Counted from the stretch's first letter, positions 40,394 through 53,396 are shown. The stretch is 64,000 nucleotides of DNA from Siphlonurus alternatus (GCA_949825025.1 OX463779.1:27370539-27434538), one strand, 5' to 3'. Notes: a model not told the origin generated them from the sequence alone. Made by a program: numbers and translations.

Positions 40394-43300
40394 TTATTTG
40401 GGTTTCTTGTATTTTCCACCTCCGCCCTTGGCCTTCTTGTTTTTGCCAGCTTTTTCATCCACCTGAAAAAACAAAAGAAAATTAATTAATGTTCTTTCTG
40501 TATTAAAAAAAAAAAAAAAAATCAAGTGTCAAGGTACTACAGTAATATGGCAGATTAATTAGGATTATAGTACTGTATGTTAAGGGTAAGGTAACGCCAC
40601 CAATGTTAAAAAAAATCCCTCTCACAAAAATTCTGAAAAAAATTTAAAATGTTCTCCTCTACACCCCCTATCAGTAGCTAAAATATCAGGTATACAAATA
40701 CGATCTAGTTTTTGAGTTATGAATTTTTAAAGTTGACCAATTTAACATGGGAGTTTCATTTCTCCATGTTAAAGTAGTCAACTTTAAAAATTTATAACTC
40801 AAAAACTAGATCGTATTTGTATACCTGATATTTTAGGTACTGATAGGGGGTATAGAGGAGAACATTTTAAATTTTTTTCAGAATTTTTGTGAGAGGGATT
40901 TTTTTTAACATTGGTGGCGTTACCTTACCCTTAAAAAATCCAATCTGAGATTTGCAAATGTACCTAACAGTATTAATTATTGCAGCTTCTTCCTTAATAG
41001 AGGCTTCAAGTCAGCTGATTTTTCGGTGTTCCCACCCGCTATACCAAACCTATGTAAAAAAAAAAAAAAAAACAAACGTGAATTTGTTTTTTCAGGGAAT
41101 ATTCCTTTACGGAACTTTGGTCCAAACTAAAAAATGAAGTAGATAATTCAAGATTTAGATTTTTTACTTGATTTATAACCGAGAAAAGTTAAAAAAACAT
41201 TTTGCTCCATTTTCAAGTGCAAGATGGACCTTAGCGACAAACAGTTGCGCAGCTAGCGAAAGCGCATCACTTGAAGCCTCTATTATAAAGATATAGAGCA
41301 GTAAAAATGAGTGGTAAATGCTAATTATTGGAAATGGAAGTAACTAATTAATCAAAGTAGACTAATTAAATAACAGTATAGTCTACGCTGCAAATGTAGT
41401 CTTATACTCTACGTAAGCTAACTTTCAAGTAAACATTTATTGTCTGTCCAAACAGTGTGTAAGTACTGGTATTTAGTGCTAACTGTAAGTACCAACTGGT
41501 ATTTAATGTGAATAACTATAACTAAATAAATAAATAAAAAATAAATGTTAAAAAGCTACCACAAACAAAATTGAAGGGTAAGGTAACGCCACCAATGTTA
41601 AATTTTCCACTCTGATTCTTCCTTCGAACATATTTTAAAATGTTCTCCTCTATGTCGTTTATTAGCTCTTAAAATATCGTTTATACAAATTCGATTCAGT
41701 TTCCGAGTTATGTGTATTGAAACTGAACCCATTTATTGAACAAGCATACCCTGTATTTCAGTGACATTAGAAAAATTCTATGATCCAATCGTCCGATTTC
41801 TAAAAAAAACTAGAAACAAACTTAATGCACTAGGACAAACCTTCACAGCAAAAAAAAAGACAATTATGAGAGTGGAAGCGACGTAAATGAATAATAACTC
41901 CACGAATTTTGACACTCGCACGTCTCACACACCCCTTTTTAGTCGGCCATTAAACAACTGGCGAATGAAACAGGCTAACTAATGAACCAAAACAACGCTT
42001 ATAATCCACTCCACCAGTCTCCACCTAAACTAAAAACTTTCAAAAAATGTTTTATAGTAATAAAAAAAATTTTTATAAATAAAACAACCATAACAGTTAT
42101 TATTTAACTCATTATTTATAAATAAATTGAATATAAAACTGCCGTGACTTGTGTGGTATCTTTAGAGTGGGACAATTTGAATATTGATATAGAGGCGTTG
42201 CGATCGCGGCGCAACTCTGGCGTTCCCTTTCCCTTAAATTGATTCCTCATTCTAAGCAGAAAGAGTATAAAATTTATAAATTAAATTGCATGTGCATATA
42301 TTGCAATTATTTTATATTTTTAAGTAAACATAAAGTTAAAGTTAAATAATATATCTGATTACAGAGATAGGGTTATGCCTTAATATATGCATTAACCAAG
42401 GTTTAACCCATAAGGATAGGTTCAATTGAAGTTGAATTTTAAAGGGGATGAATTATGGATATCCGCAGGTCCAACAACGTATTTTCTATTTAAACTAATC
42501 CTGAAACTAAACAATTATGGGGAAATTAAAATATTGATAAGTTTTTCGTAACCTAGAAAAAAAATAGTTAACTTGATGTAGTTATTAACTATATCCAAAT
42601 AGTTATCAAGCAAATGTGGCAACTGTACATTGTAGTGGATGAGTATAGCAGTTGCGCACGCACTCTGTTAACTAATACATTCAACAGGGTTGCCACATAC
42701 ATACTAGTTAACAAGTTTATTATTTTTCTTCTAGGTTACAAAAAACCTATTACCGATTTAATTTCCCTACAATCATTCAATTTTACGATTGTTTAAATAG
42801 AAAATAGGTTGTTAAATACGAGGATTCCTACTTTAATGAACTATTTCTGCAATCGGGTAGTGGTTATATGAGGACTGACCATTTCAACTAAACACCGGGA
42901 CAAAGAATTAGCCCCAACTGCCACCACTCGGACACCCACCTTTCTCTTGGGTGCAGTGGAGGCGGCCTTGGTGCTCGGCAGCACCTTGAAGAAGTCCTCG
43001 AGCCGTCCCTGAGTGGAGGAGCTCTTGCTGTTGACCAGCTTCTTGGCCCCGCTGCGGACACGCTCTTCTTTGAAGCCCTTGTCCCCGCACAGGTACTTGA
43101 CAAGACCCTCCTCGTCAGGGGCCACCCATTTCAGCTGCAATAACAACAAGCCTCGTCACAAATAATGAAGAATGTAGCAATTTAACAGTCCTGTAGCGAG
43201 TGTAGCAGGCCTGTCATCACGCAAATACAGTAGCAGCTGAAAGCGCAACCTGTGTGGGGTGTGCCCGAATTTATTGAAATCACAATTTCAGCCATTTATT

Positions 43301-46300
43301 TAAGTTTTTGCTCTTGAATTAATTTCAACAGACATCAGTTTTCATAACAACATCTAAGTAGAAAGTTTAACAGAAAACAATAAAATAATGAACACAAGGA
43401 ACTATTTAATAAGTTTGAAGCACAGTATCATTTCCTTTTTAGATGATGTAATCAATTAAAATGTACATTCCGAGTATAAAGCAGCAATGTGATCAATCAA
43501 TGAAGTTCAAAATAAATATATTTCTGCTCTGCTCTTCAACAATTTTACTGCACGTAAGAATACCAGTAGCAGCTTTAATTGCATCTGTTAATATATATTT
43601 CTTAAGAATAAATGTAGCCTTTGATAATTTATTAATTTCTTCCTGTTGTTTAGACATTTAAATTTTGCAATAACTATAAAATGAATGAAAGAAATAACAA
43701 TAATGAAATAAAAAGTAGCCTTACGTCAATAGTCTGGGGGTCAGCAATATCTGGACTGACGAACAGCTTGCGGGCAGTCTCGTACGGCCAGTTCTCCGGC
43801 ACGTTGTACTTCTTTGTGTCCAGCTGCTCAATAATCTTCTCCAGACTGCCGTGGGTCTTGACGAGCTCGATAGCTCGCTTGGGCCCCACCCCGCGAATAC
43901 TGTCGCAGTAGTCGCAGCCCAGCAGGATGCACAAGTCAATGAACTGAAAAAAAAAAAAACAAAAAAAAAACATATAGTAGTTTTACTAAAGCGAAGCGGA
44001 CAAAAAATTAGGTTAAAAAAAAAAATGTATTTTTGGGTACTATATACAGTAAAAACTCGCTATTATGCAACTTGTTGTTAGGAAAAAATAAATTTTGAGT
44101 AAAGGATATTGTGGCCCCATAAAAAATAATTAGCGTTGCAGGTATAGGAAAAACTTGAAATAAGATAATACTCGTTAAAAGGTACGTAAACCTAATTTTC
44201 TGGGTCCCTTGACTTTCGTAATAACAAGTTTTTACTGTATATTCTACCATAGTGCTACTACAGCCCAAGCAAATAAAAAAAGCTAGTAATAACCTAGTTT
44301 TATTTAAATTAAAACTACTAGCTGGCATTAACTTGTGAACTCTAAGAAACAAGCATGCAATTACATAGCTTATTTATGAATGTTTGGATGAAAAATTCCA
44401 GTATTTTCATTATGTACTTCTTGAAAACAAAATCATCAAGGTGTCTTCAGTTTTAGCAAAACTTCAATTCTTACTACATTATGTAATAGTAATAACTTGT
44501 TTATATGGCTATGTGAAGCTATCTTATCAATCAATTAGGCAAAAGAGTGGTATATTACCTGGTCATGATTCAGCTCTAGCCCTTCCAGCACCTTGCTCAG
44601 GTGGAACTCTTGGATGGGCATCTTGCGGGCCTCACTGAAGGTCATGTGACGCAGGAGGATGTTGGAGCCGAAGGTCAGAGCGTCCATGTCCTCGGTGGCC
44701 GTCGCGAACACTTTGCCAGCCTTGACCAGGGCCGCACATTGAGCCTCAGCCTCACATGGAGCCTGCAAACATCACAGAAGCATTGTCAGGTGCTCCTCTC
44801 TCCCCTTTACCAGTCACCTTAAGAAATACAGCAAATGAAATACAGTATTTCAGACATATTTTTTTTTTATTTTTGTTATCAGTAAATTAGGGTGGGATGT
44901 ATTCATAATTAAAGCACTTTTGTATGGTATCAATTTATCGCCTTTTAAACATCTGATGTACTGTACTGTAATAAAAAAGTACACTTCAATGTTTAAAAAA
45001 TCTTATTTGTCTTATTCTTTTCAAGAAGAAATGAGAATTGCAAGATTTTTAAGCATAAAATGAAGCAATAAAATTCATTCATGCAGTCAGGCAGGTTGTC
45101 TGGAGGTCAACTCAACTATCACAACCTTCGACAATCTATAAAATACAGTACTACAGTAGGTTTGGGGCATAATTATATTATATCACATATTTAAAAGGCC
45201 ATATAAGGTACTGTACCATTTTTATCAGTTAGTTATTATTAACCAATGAGGTTACCTCAACATATGGGACACCCATCAGCGAAAGCAGATGCTTGCACTC
45301 GTCAGTATGTGTCCGGGTCACCTTGACCAGTCGACGGTTAAATTTATCCACCTGCTCTGCGTCTCCTGTGAACCAAGGACATAGATACTGTAGATAGTGT
45401 CACAAGTAAAGGACATCTTTTAAGCTCAGAACGTACCCGCCTCCTCAGCCTTCTCAAGCGACTTCTGAGCCTCCTGACGGCGCTCCTGTCGCTTGTTCAG
45501 CTCCCCAGACTTGAGCTCAGGGGGCTTCCCGTCAAACACGTAGACCGGCTTGATTCCATTCTCAACCAGCCGAATGGTGCGGTAGAATGTCCCCATCAAG
45601 TGGCTGTCATATGTACAAAAATACTGTATCACACATCATAGTTTAGGCTTAGACTATAGATCAATCAAGACCAGGTGTATGATACCGGTACGTTATTTAT
45701 CTTCCCATTATTTATTTATTGCAGAGGCCATTAAAAGGTATTGTTTATTTTACCTCGTTGTTTCACCATCTGCTGATGTAAGCTGAGCACCTTCATTTCT
45801 TACCGCAATCAGAAATTGATATAAGCTCATGGAGGCATCAATGGCAACTTTGCGTCCTGCAAATAATATTACAGTATTGTAAATTTTAAATTAAGCCAAA
45901 TCCTTCTTTTAAAGTAGAGTGAGCGATTGCAATTTTTTTAATATTTTATTTTCTAAAAATAGTTTAACCTGTCCTCTATTGAGAAATGAAAACCAAAAAA
46001 TTCCATCTCAAATAGCTTCACCATAAAAAATTCCCAAAGTTGGTGTTTCGGAGGCCTTTAACATGCAGCCTTATGGAAAAGAAAACAGCGTTTTACTCAA
46101 ACTTGGTCCGAACTATGGTACCATTTAAAAAATACCTACGTTTATAATCTATGATGAGTTCTTTAATGGACTTTCAAATAAAAAAAACTTTTTACGGGGA
46201 AAAATTTTGAAAATCCATTGAAGAATTCTTCATAGATTATGCATATGTAGGTATTTTTTAAATGGTACGTATGATACACCATAGTTCGGACCATTGTTTG

Positions 46301-47531
46301 AGTAAAACGCTGTTTTTTGTTCCATAGGGCTGCATGTCACCAATAAACCAATTTTGGGATTTTTTTTTTTCTGGTGAAGTAATTTGAGATGAAATTTTTT
46401 GGTTTTCATTTCTCAATAGAGGGCAGAGGTTAAACTATTTTTAGAAAATAAAACATTTAAAAAATACAATCGCTCACTCTTTAGACAAATTCAATGCGTA
46501 AATTCAAACTGTAATGAATACAGTACACAGAATACACAGTATGTACGTACATAAACTCTTACATACATACATGCATACATAATTATAATATATGATATAT
46601 TATGCATAATTGGATCAGATGAAATACAAAATAATGCATGCATGCAGCCAAGGATCTTGTATATGCATACTATATGGATAGGAGCTAATAAAATGAAGCT
46701 TAATGTTGGAAAATGTAGCGTGGTTAAGTTCAACAGAAGAAGGGAGCAAAGTCAGGTTAAATATTTTATGGAGGGGGAAGAAATCAAATCAGAGGACAAA
46801 TACAAATATCTGGGAGTAATGCTTCAGTGCAAACTTAATTGGGATGAACATATCAGGTATGTAACGGCAAAGAGCAGAAGGAATCTTGAGTTTGTAATGA
46901 GGAATCTTAAGGGGGCAGGCAGGACAGTAAGAGAAAAAGCATACAAAAGTCTCTGCATGATTAGACCAATAATGGAATATGGATGTAATGCGTGGGACCC
47001 GTATAGAGCAAAAGGAAAGAAAGAGATGGAAAAGATACAAAGACGAGCAGCAAGAAGGGTTCTAGAAAAGGGGAACTGGAGCTTTACCTGTGATAAAAGC
47101 AAAATTTATAAGGGAAGAGAGAGTGTGACCAAAATGATAGAGCAACTGGGATGGGAGTATCTGGAGGAAAGGAGGAAGCAAAGTAGACTGACAACAATGT
47201 ATAAAATAACTAGGAACCAAAAGGGCTGGGAGGAGCTTAGCGATCGTACTGAGGAAGGGCGTTATAAAGGTAGGAGGGACCATGATTGGAAGTTGGAGTA
47301 TAGGAGAAGCAAAAATGATGTGGGCAAGTATTCCTTTTTGAGAAGAACGGTGAGGGAGTGGAATTTGTTGGATTCTGGGCTTGTGGATGCTCGGAGTGTT
47401 GGTGAGTTCAGGGAGGGGCTGAGAGAGTCAGCCGCAAGCAAGCGAGCCACCGTGGTGGAATACCCACAATAGCCGCAAGCAATGGTGTATGCATGTATGC
47501 ATAATATGTGTACACACTGCTATTTAATCTA

Positions 47532-47586
<55 letters not shown>

Positions 47587-47795
47587 TATAAATGTAGTAT
47601 GATACATACAGTATCATATATGCATACAGTTATGCATACATACTGTACAAGATCCCATCATGCATGCAGCCTGCAGCAGCACCAGGAAAAGATTAATTAA
47701 GCCATTCTCTTACCAAAATAATGCTTAATTTCACTCTCCTTTACAGCAGTGGGTACTATATCAGATATTAGCTTCGATAAGCCCAAAATACCCAT
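40394..47795 (-). CDS. FEN1: flap endonuclease 1
   Basis: FEN1 is the structure-specific 5' nuclease that removes flaps in Okazaki-fragment maturation and long-patch base excision repair. Eight exons in minus-strand order: 47714-47795, 45754-45856, 45437-45603, 45256-45365, 44559-44762, 43725-43943, 42940-43134 and 40394-40462 (TAA); 1149 nt, 382 residues, close to the usual 380. All catalytic acids are at the expected numbers: D34 (VAIDAS), D86 (VFDGKPP), E158 and E160 (CEAEAQC), D179 and D181 (TEDMD) and D233 (GCDYC). The helix-hairpin-helix region ([12 protein letters not shown]) and the PCNA-binding PIP box QGRLEDFF (337-344) are intact, and the C-terminus is lysine-rich. Intron 1 holds a palindromic element and a non-LTR fragment; intron 7 holds a TTAA palindrome and other repeats. 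Convergent with NSMAF, 652 bp between stops. Strong identification. Confidence 0.97.
40580..40934. mobile_element. TTAA palindromic element, copy 3
   Basis: Same palindrome, bounded by TTAA, in FEN1 intron 7. Almost identical to the other two, so recently active or homogenised. Confidence 0.85.
40996..41285. mobile_element. MITE with AATAGAGGCTTCAAGT ends, copy 1
   Basis: Terminal AATAGAGGCTTCAAGT / ACTTGAAGCCTCTATT pair around about 290 bp, including CAGCTGATTTTTCGGTGTTC and CAAGATGGACCTTAGCGAC. In FEN1 intron 7. Confidence 0.65.
41572..41745. mobile_element. diverged half-copy of the TTAA palindrome
   Basis: Starts GAAGGGTAAGGTAACGCCACC and keeps AAAATGTTCTCCTCTA and the ATACAAATTCGAT stretch, but is strongly diverged afterwards and has no inverse arm. 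In FEN1 intron 7. Confidence 0.6.
45909..46483. mobile_element. palindromic element with AAAGTAGAGTGAGCGATTGC ends
   Basis: Two inverse arms of about 285 bp meeting near 46196. Arms contain TAGTTTAACCTGTCCTCTAT, AAATTCCATCTCAAATAGCT, CAGCGTTTTACTCAAAC and ATGGTACCATTTAAAAAATA. In FEN1 intron 1. Confidence 0.75.
46680..47520 (+). mobile_element. 5'-truncated non-LTR retrotransposon fragment (post-catalytic RT and C-terminal region)
   Basis: An open frame to the stop at 47470 encodes [44 protein letters not shown] and [11 protein letters not shown], the standard region after the catalytic box of non-LTR reverse transcriptases. The YADD box itself is absent. It sits in FEN1 intron 1 on the opposite strand, followed by a TA microsatellite. 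It is the same family as the fragment at 49466-50300. Confidence 0.75.
47536..47583. repeat. (TA)n microsatellite in FEN1 intron 1
   Basis: About 48 bp of TA after the 3' end of the non-LTR fragment. Confidence 0.85.
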
Positions 47796-48558
47796 GATGA
47801 TTTGTTGAAAAGAAGAATAATAAAATGTCTAATAAATAACACGAATAACACGACTCACAGACAATTTTTTTGTCTGTGCACGACTGAACAACAGGCAACA
47901 GCCGTCAACAGCTGGCGACGCTTCGGCGGCTTCGCTTCCCGCCCGTTCCCGCGTGAATTTTCTGCAGAACAGGAGAAGACGATTATGCGCATGATATTTG
48001 ACCTTGAAGTCAGAGTCAGCTGACTTTGACGTACGTTCAGAGAACATAAAATTTGAAAAGTAAGTTTTGGACAATTTGGACCATCCTTTTTATTACCTAT
48101 AATAATTATTGCTCAAACTTAATTTATAAATAATTAATTATAGTAACATTGCATGTAATTATAGACTTATACTTCATAAATTTAATTAATTTTTAAGTTA
48201 CAGTGAATCATTAATTGGTATATTAAATTTTACTGCAGTCGAGTATAATATCTAATATAATATCGTCATCATACATTTTATGATAATATATATATATCCC
48301 GTGAGCATGAGTCACTTATTTAAAATATACACACATACATTCTCCTCTCTTTTTGTGACATTGTTCTGACTATATTATAATATAATTATTTTATATTAAA
48401 ATTATGTTAATTAATTATAATATATTATATATACGACAGTACACCATATAATTTATATTTTTTATCATAATTATAAATTTAACTCTTATTATAATACAGT
48501 TTATTAATACTTATATATAAATATATGCATTATATATTATGTAAATATATATACCACT
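47796..48558. other. FEN1 upstream region
   Basis: 47860-48010 is a GC-enriched patch next to the FEN1 start codon, fitting its promoter. No TATA box at the expected place; 48080 onward is AT-rich with nothing recognised. Confidence 0.4.
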
Positions 48559-48716
48559 GCAGGCACGGATCCAAGGGGGGGGGGGTCCCAAAATACATTG
48601 AAGGTATTTTCACCCCCCACTCCCGTTGCCCCCCCTCCCACCCCAAAATTAAACATTGCGGGAGAGGGCATCGCTCCCCCCCCCCCCCCCAGAGCCGCGG
48701 GCTGGATCCGCCCCTG
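48559..48716. mobile_element. small element with CAGGCACGGATCCA ends
   Basis: Inverted ends CAGGCACGGATCCA and TGGATCCGCCCCTG around G-run / C-run arms. CAGGGGCGGATCC-type ends are widespread among animal hAT-like MITEs. No clear target duplication. Confidence 0.5.
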
Positions 48717-49250
48717 TATAATTATATATAACGTAAATAATTTAATTTATATGTATATATATATATATATAATATATATTTATGTGTAATTTGATTTTCA
48801 TATTTTATAGTCGATTGATCACTATATTAATTATATATTTAATTTGGTTTGTTTATTGCATGTGGATCCAATACAGAAAACTCCTTATTGTGGATACATT
48901 GATAGATACATAATATTATAATAGTTACAATCCTAAAACATAAAATGCAATACGACATACAATTAAAGCATTATACACATAGTAGAAATAAAAATCTATA
49001 AACTAATAAGTATACAACACAGTATAATATATTCATAATAATATATATAGATCAATTTATTAATAAAATGTTATTAAAAGTCACATTGATTAATCCATTA
49101 ATTGTAATCAAATTATTATTATTATGAAAATACTATATTTCTAATAATATAAGGAAATAACCTTTTAGCACATCCTTAGCTGTTTATATAGTTTAAATTG
49201 AAAATATCAAATAAAAAGGTGACACGTACATTAAAAGTTGATATATAGGG

Positions 49251-49280
49251 CATAGCCCTCTGGTGGACCAGAGGGCTATG
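49251..49280. repeat. perfect 14-bp-arm hairpin
   Basis: CATAGCCCTCTGGT, two bases, then ACCAGAGGGCTATG, flanked on both sides by TATAGGG. Small for a transposon; function unknown. Confidence 0.6.
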
Positions 49281-49297
49281 TATAGGGGTCTATAATA

Positions 49298-49405
49298 ACG
49301 CGCGTATCCAGAACCAAATTTCGGTGGGAGGGGGAGAAGCTAGCTCTTCATATATAAGGCCAATGTTAAAAAAAAAAAAATGGAGTGGGGGAAATGCCTA
49401 GAATA
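49298..49405. mobile_element. fragment of the CGGATCC-type element
   Basis: CGCGCGTATCCAGAACCAAA, GGCCAATGTTAAAAAAA and GAGTGGGGGAAATGCC match the left half of the element at 52482; the right end is missing. Confidence 0.45.
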
Positions 49406-49465
49406 TTGCATAAGTTTCCAGTTGAGCTTCGGTTTTACATTACAAGTTAACCCGCGAATTAACTA

Positions 49466-50300
49466 AATAATAATAATAATAATAAAATTAACGCGGCAAA
49501 TGTGGCTACGCCACGGTGGCTCGCGAAGGGTTTGCTTGTCTCAAAACCCTCTTAAACAACTCATAACTCTCCGCTTCAACAACTTCTGCCTTCAGCAAAT
49601 TCCACTCTCTTACAGTCCTGTTAATGAAGGAATATTTTCCCACATCACTTCTACTGCCGACAAAATCCAACTTCCAACTGTGATCGCTCCTTCCAATGTA
49701 AACACCTCTCTTAATACGAGAGCTCAACTCCCTCCAACCCTCACTATTTCTTGTTATTTTATACATAACACCAAGTCTACAATTTCTCCTTCTCTCCTCC
49801 AGCAACTCCCACCCTAACTTATCAATCATCGCAGTTACACTCTCAAACTCTTTTCTGACCTCCTTTCCATCTCCCACCAACTTCCATCTTCCCATACGCC
49901 CCATAACTCTTCTCGCTGCTCTTCTCTGCACCTTCTCCAACTCCTTCACCCCAACATTCCTGTATGGATCCCAAACACTGCATCCATACTCAAGCATCGG
50001 TCTCACCATGGCTCTATAAGCGCTATCTCTCACGAACATACTAGCTCCCTTCAGATTTCTCATAACAAACTCCAAGAACTTTCTACTCTTAGAAGTAACA
50101 TACTTAATATGTTCATTCCACATCAATTTTCTGTGCAACACCACACCCAAATACTTGTACTTCTCAACTTCTTTCAAAACTTCACCCCCCAATATATACT
50201 GCAACACCCTCCTTGTCCTTTTCCTGCCAAACACAACCACACAACACTTCGCCACATTCAACTTCATCCCATTATCATCAACCCACCCTTTAATAACTAA
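49466..50300 (-). mobile_element. 5'-truncated non-LTR retrotransposon fragment, same family
   Basis: The minus strand encodes MKLNVAKCCVVVFGRK, YKYLGVVLHRKLMWNEHI, MLEYGCSVWDPYR and [12 protein letters not shown], ending ATVA and a stop, then a short 3'UTR and a (TTA)n tail (49467-49487 as TAA repeats on the plus strand). It is truncated at almost the same codon as the copy at 46680. It ends about 100 bp upstream of the cystatin coding exon. Confidence 0.75.
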
Positions 50301-50416
50301 AAGGTTTTAAAGACTGTATACGTGGACCACCAATTATTGTGTATATAATATACACTCCATACACAGGCCCTGCGAAGATTAAAACTAGAAATATTTCATG
50401 TTGCAGCTGTAACAAG

Positions 50417-50820
50417 ATGATGAAAGTCGGAGGAACTAGCAAGGTCAAGGCGGTGACACCAGAGGTGCAGAAAATATGTGACCAAGTGCGGACTGCAGTC
50501 GAGGAGAAGATTGGCAAGCCTTTAGAAGAGTTCATTGCAAAAACATATACTTCGCAAGTTGTTGCTGGCACGAACTTCTTCGTGAAGGTAATTAAAAGTT
50601 ATATATATTTTTTATATATCTTTAAGCATTTCGTGTATATAATATAATATTATTAAAATGTATAGCCTTTCGATCGCCTTTTACATAAATTTGCCTTATT
50701 TTTAAACTTAATTTATTGAAACTTTTTTTTACTTTTTTTACCCCTCGAAATTATAAAGTAATTTAATACAATATATAAGCAATTACGATTATAGATAGCT
50801 CAAACATATCCTTCATTTAC

Positions 50821-50859
<39 letters not shown>

Positions 50860-51337
50860 GCTTTCCTGACAATAAATCATACATATATGTATATATAGAA
50901 TAACAGAGGAGAGCTTTTTTTTTCTTTTTTACTTTTAATATAACAATTTAAAATTAATATTAATTATAAAAAAGTTTTCTAGTTTATTATAAATTTCTGT
51001 AAATTTTTTACATTTATAAATATTAAATAAAAAATACACTTTTTTATATTTCAAACAGCTTTTTTTTAATGTTGAATAATTAATTCTTTCTTTTTACTGC
51101 TACACCTTATATGGTTAATAAAAATAACATACAGGATAGATGAGTTATACATATATGGTTAAAAACATGGTTTACTGGATAATAAATAAGCGTTATTATA
51201 AAAACGTGATTTTTCAGGTTAGCATCGGCGCCGGATCTTTCGTGCACGTTCGTGTCTACCGTGACCTCCAGGGCACGGTGTCTCTGCACGGCCTTCAGCA
51301 GCAGAGATCTGAGGTGGACGAACTCGAGTACTTCTGA
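50417..51337 (+). CDS. cystatin B / stefin-like cysteine protease inhibitor
   Basis: Type-1 cystatins (stefins) are small cytosolic inhibitors of papain-family cathepsins, without signal peptide or disulfides. Two exons: 50417-50587 and 51218-51337 (TGA), 96 residues, the normal stefin length. The inhibitory wedge is visible: N-terminal glycines (VGG, 4-6), the QVVAG loop (47-51, followed by TNFFVKV) and a second loop near LHGLQQQ, where stefins often have LP. The end, DELEYF, matches the stefin ending. An AG acceptor (TGTTGCAG, ending 50406) sits 10 nt before the first ATG, so an untranslated upstream exon is likely; the next ATG at 50420 could equally start the protein. AATAAA at 51400. The 5' flank up to about 50300 is an inserted non-LTR fragment in the opposite direction. 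Confidence 0.9.
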
Positions 51338-51399
51338 ACATATAATCGACAAGATTTGTTAGTTTCTTGTATAAGCACCAAAATGTGTCTTGATTCATA

Positions 51400-51405
51400 A
51401 ATAAA
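51400..51405 (+). terminator. poly(A) signal of the cystatin gene
   Basis: AATAAA 63 nt after the stop codon. Confidence 0.6.
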
Positions 51406-51596
51406 CATGTTTTCAGAATTTAAACCACGTGTCTTTTATATTCTTATTGTAATTAACATAATATAAGAAATTTCTTGTAATGCATGATACATGATACTGA
51501 TATTAAAGTATAAGTAAAAACTTCCTTTTTTTTCAAGGATATACATATAATCATGTATATGTATAGTAACTGTAAGCTCAATATAATATACAATAA

Positions 51597-51730
<134 letters not shown>

Positions 51731-52481
51731 ATAAATACAATAAATATCATATATTATACATTATTACAAATAATGCATGTATATAATATTTGTTCGATGG
51801 CAATAATACTCGTATCTCATTATGTTTTTTATGTATTTGTTTTGGATTTTTTTTCTCCATAAGCACTATTTTTAAATTAAATTATCAATAATACTAAAAA
51901 CGGAGTTATGGATAAAACATGTTCAACGTTTTTTATTTTTATATAATTATAGCATAAATATATTATTATATATGTCTAAAAATGAGCAAATCAAATTACA
52001 AAAATCTCACAACATAATATATTATATTTAGCATAATATATTGGCCATGGTGTGTCTTTGAAAAAAAAAATGTGGATGTCATGATGGATTTACTGTATAT
52101 TATGCTGTTAGTTGTGTTATTTATTATAGTTTTTAATATATGATACTGATGACTATCGTTTTAAATTTAATTAATATTAAGTGATCGTATAAAAAACATA
52201 TAATATACAGCATGATAGATGCACTAATGTTTTATTTAAATAATTATACAATTTACACATCAGTTAATTACTATACCCTCAACATTTATATTTTATAGAT
52301 CCACAGATACATATTATAGAAACATGCATTTTTGGAATGGACTAATTACTTCTCTCATTGCATGAAAAGCCCATATATTATTGTGAGACTATTTTGATAA
52401 TTCTTTAATTTGATAATTATTATTGTAAAAAATCATCATACATCATGCAAATATTACATAATACATAATATTAAATATTTA
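51731..52481. other. AT-rich spacer
   Basis: No ORF, repeat family or RNA gene recognised. Confidence 0.45.
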
Positions 52482-52657
52482 CAGGCGCGGATCCAGAAAA
52501 AAAATTCGGGGGGGGGGGCTGCAAAATTTCGCGGGGGGGGGGGGGGGTGCCTCCAAGGCTAATGTTAAAAAAATTGGAGTTGGGGAAACGCCTATGTTGC
52601 CCATGTTAAATCCGAAATTTCAGGGCCCCCCCCCCCCCTCCCCGGATCCGTGCCTTT
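52482..52657. mobile_element. small element with CAGGCGCGGATCCAG ends
   Basis: Inverted ends with long G- and C-runs, and an inner GGCTAATGTTAAAAAAATTG and GTTGGGGAAACGCC shared with the fragment at 49298-49405. Confidence 0.5.
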
Positions 52658-53396
52658 ATATTTGTAGAACATTTTCTTCTCAAGCCAAAAACTATATAAG
52701 CTCGTATTCTGATTCAGATTTGGGGATTACGAATATGTGCAGTATTTAAATTAATTGCACGTCGAGACCCGACAGTTGCGTATATAATATTTACCTTTGT
52801 GAAATTTAATTAATGCCATATTTTATCCGTTCTGTAAAGCGGATTGTATTAGCTGCGTAAATCAACGCTTGCTACGTAAGCAGCTAAAGCAATTTGATTT
52901 AAAGAGGAGATTTTGAAGCAAAAGATCCTGTCATGCCGCTATTAAAACTTATTAAATATCTTTTAATATATTTCTATTATGTACATTATTAAGACCATAG
53001 TTTAAGTCGTGTACAAAAGATGTTGTAACTTTAAATCTTACAAAATCAATGGCCTTACAATTCTGTTGGTGCGCACTTATACATATATACAAATTATTTA
53101 GTTCGGTACACTTTATGATTCAATTGTCATCGTTGCCATAAACTTAAAAAGATTAATTTTCACCGCGAGAAAGTCCAGATATATTATATAGTTTAGGCAA
53201 ACAATTATATTTAAAAAAAAAAAAAAAAAAAAAAATCATGCATGATACTTTGATTTTTTTTTTTTTTTTTTTATATTCTTTTTAGTTTAGGAATTGTTTT
53301 TAATTAATCATTGAAAGTTCTTCAACAACCTTCTGGAGGTGTTTAGGTCCAATATTTTTTATTGAGAAATGACGCATTCAGGCACGGGCTATTATA

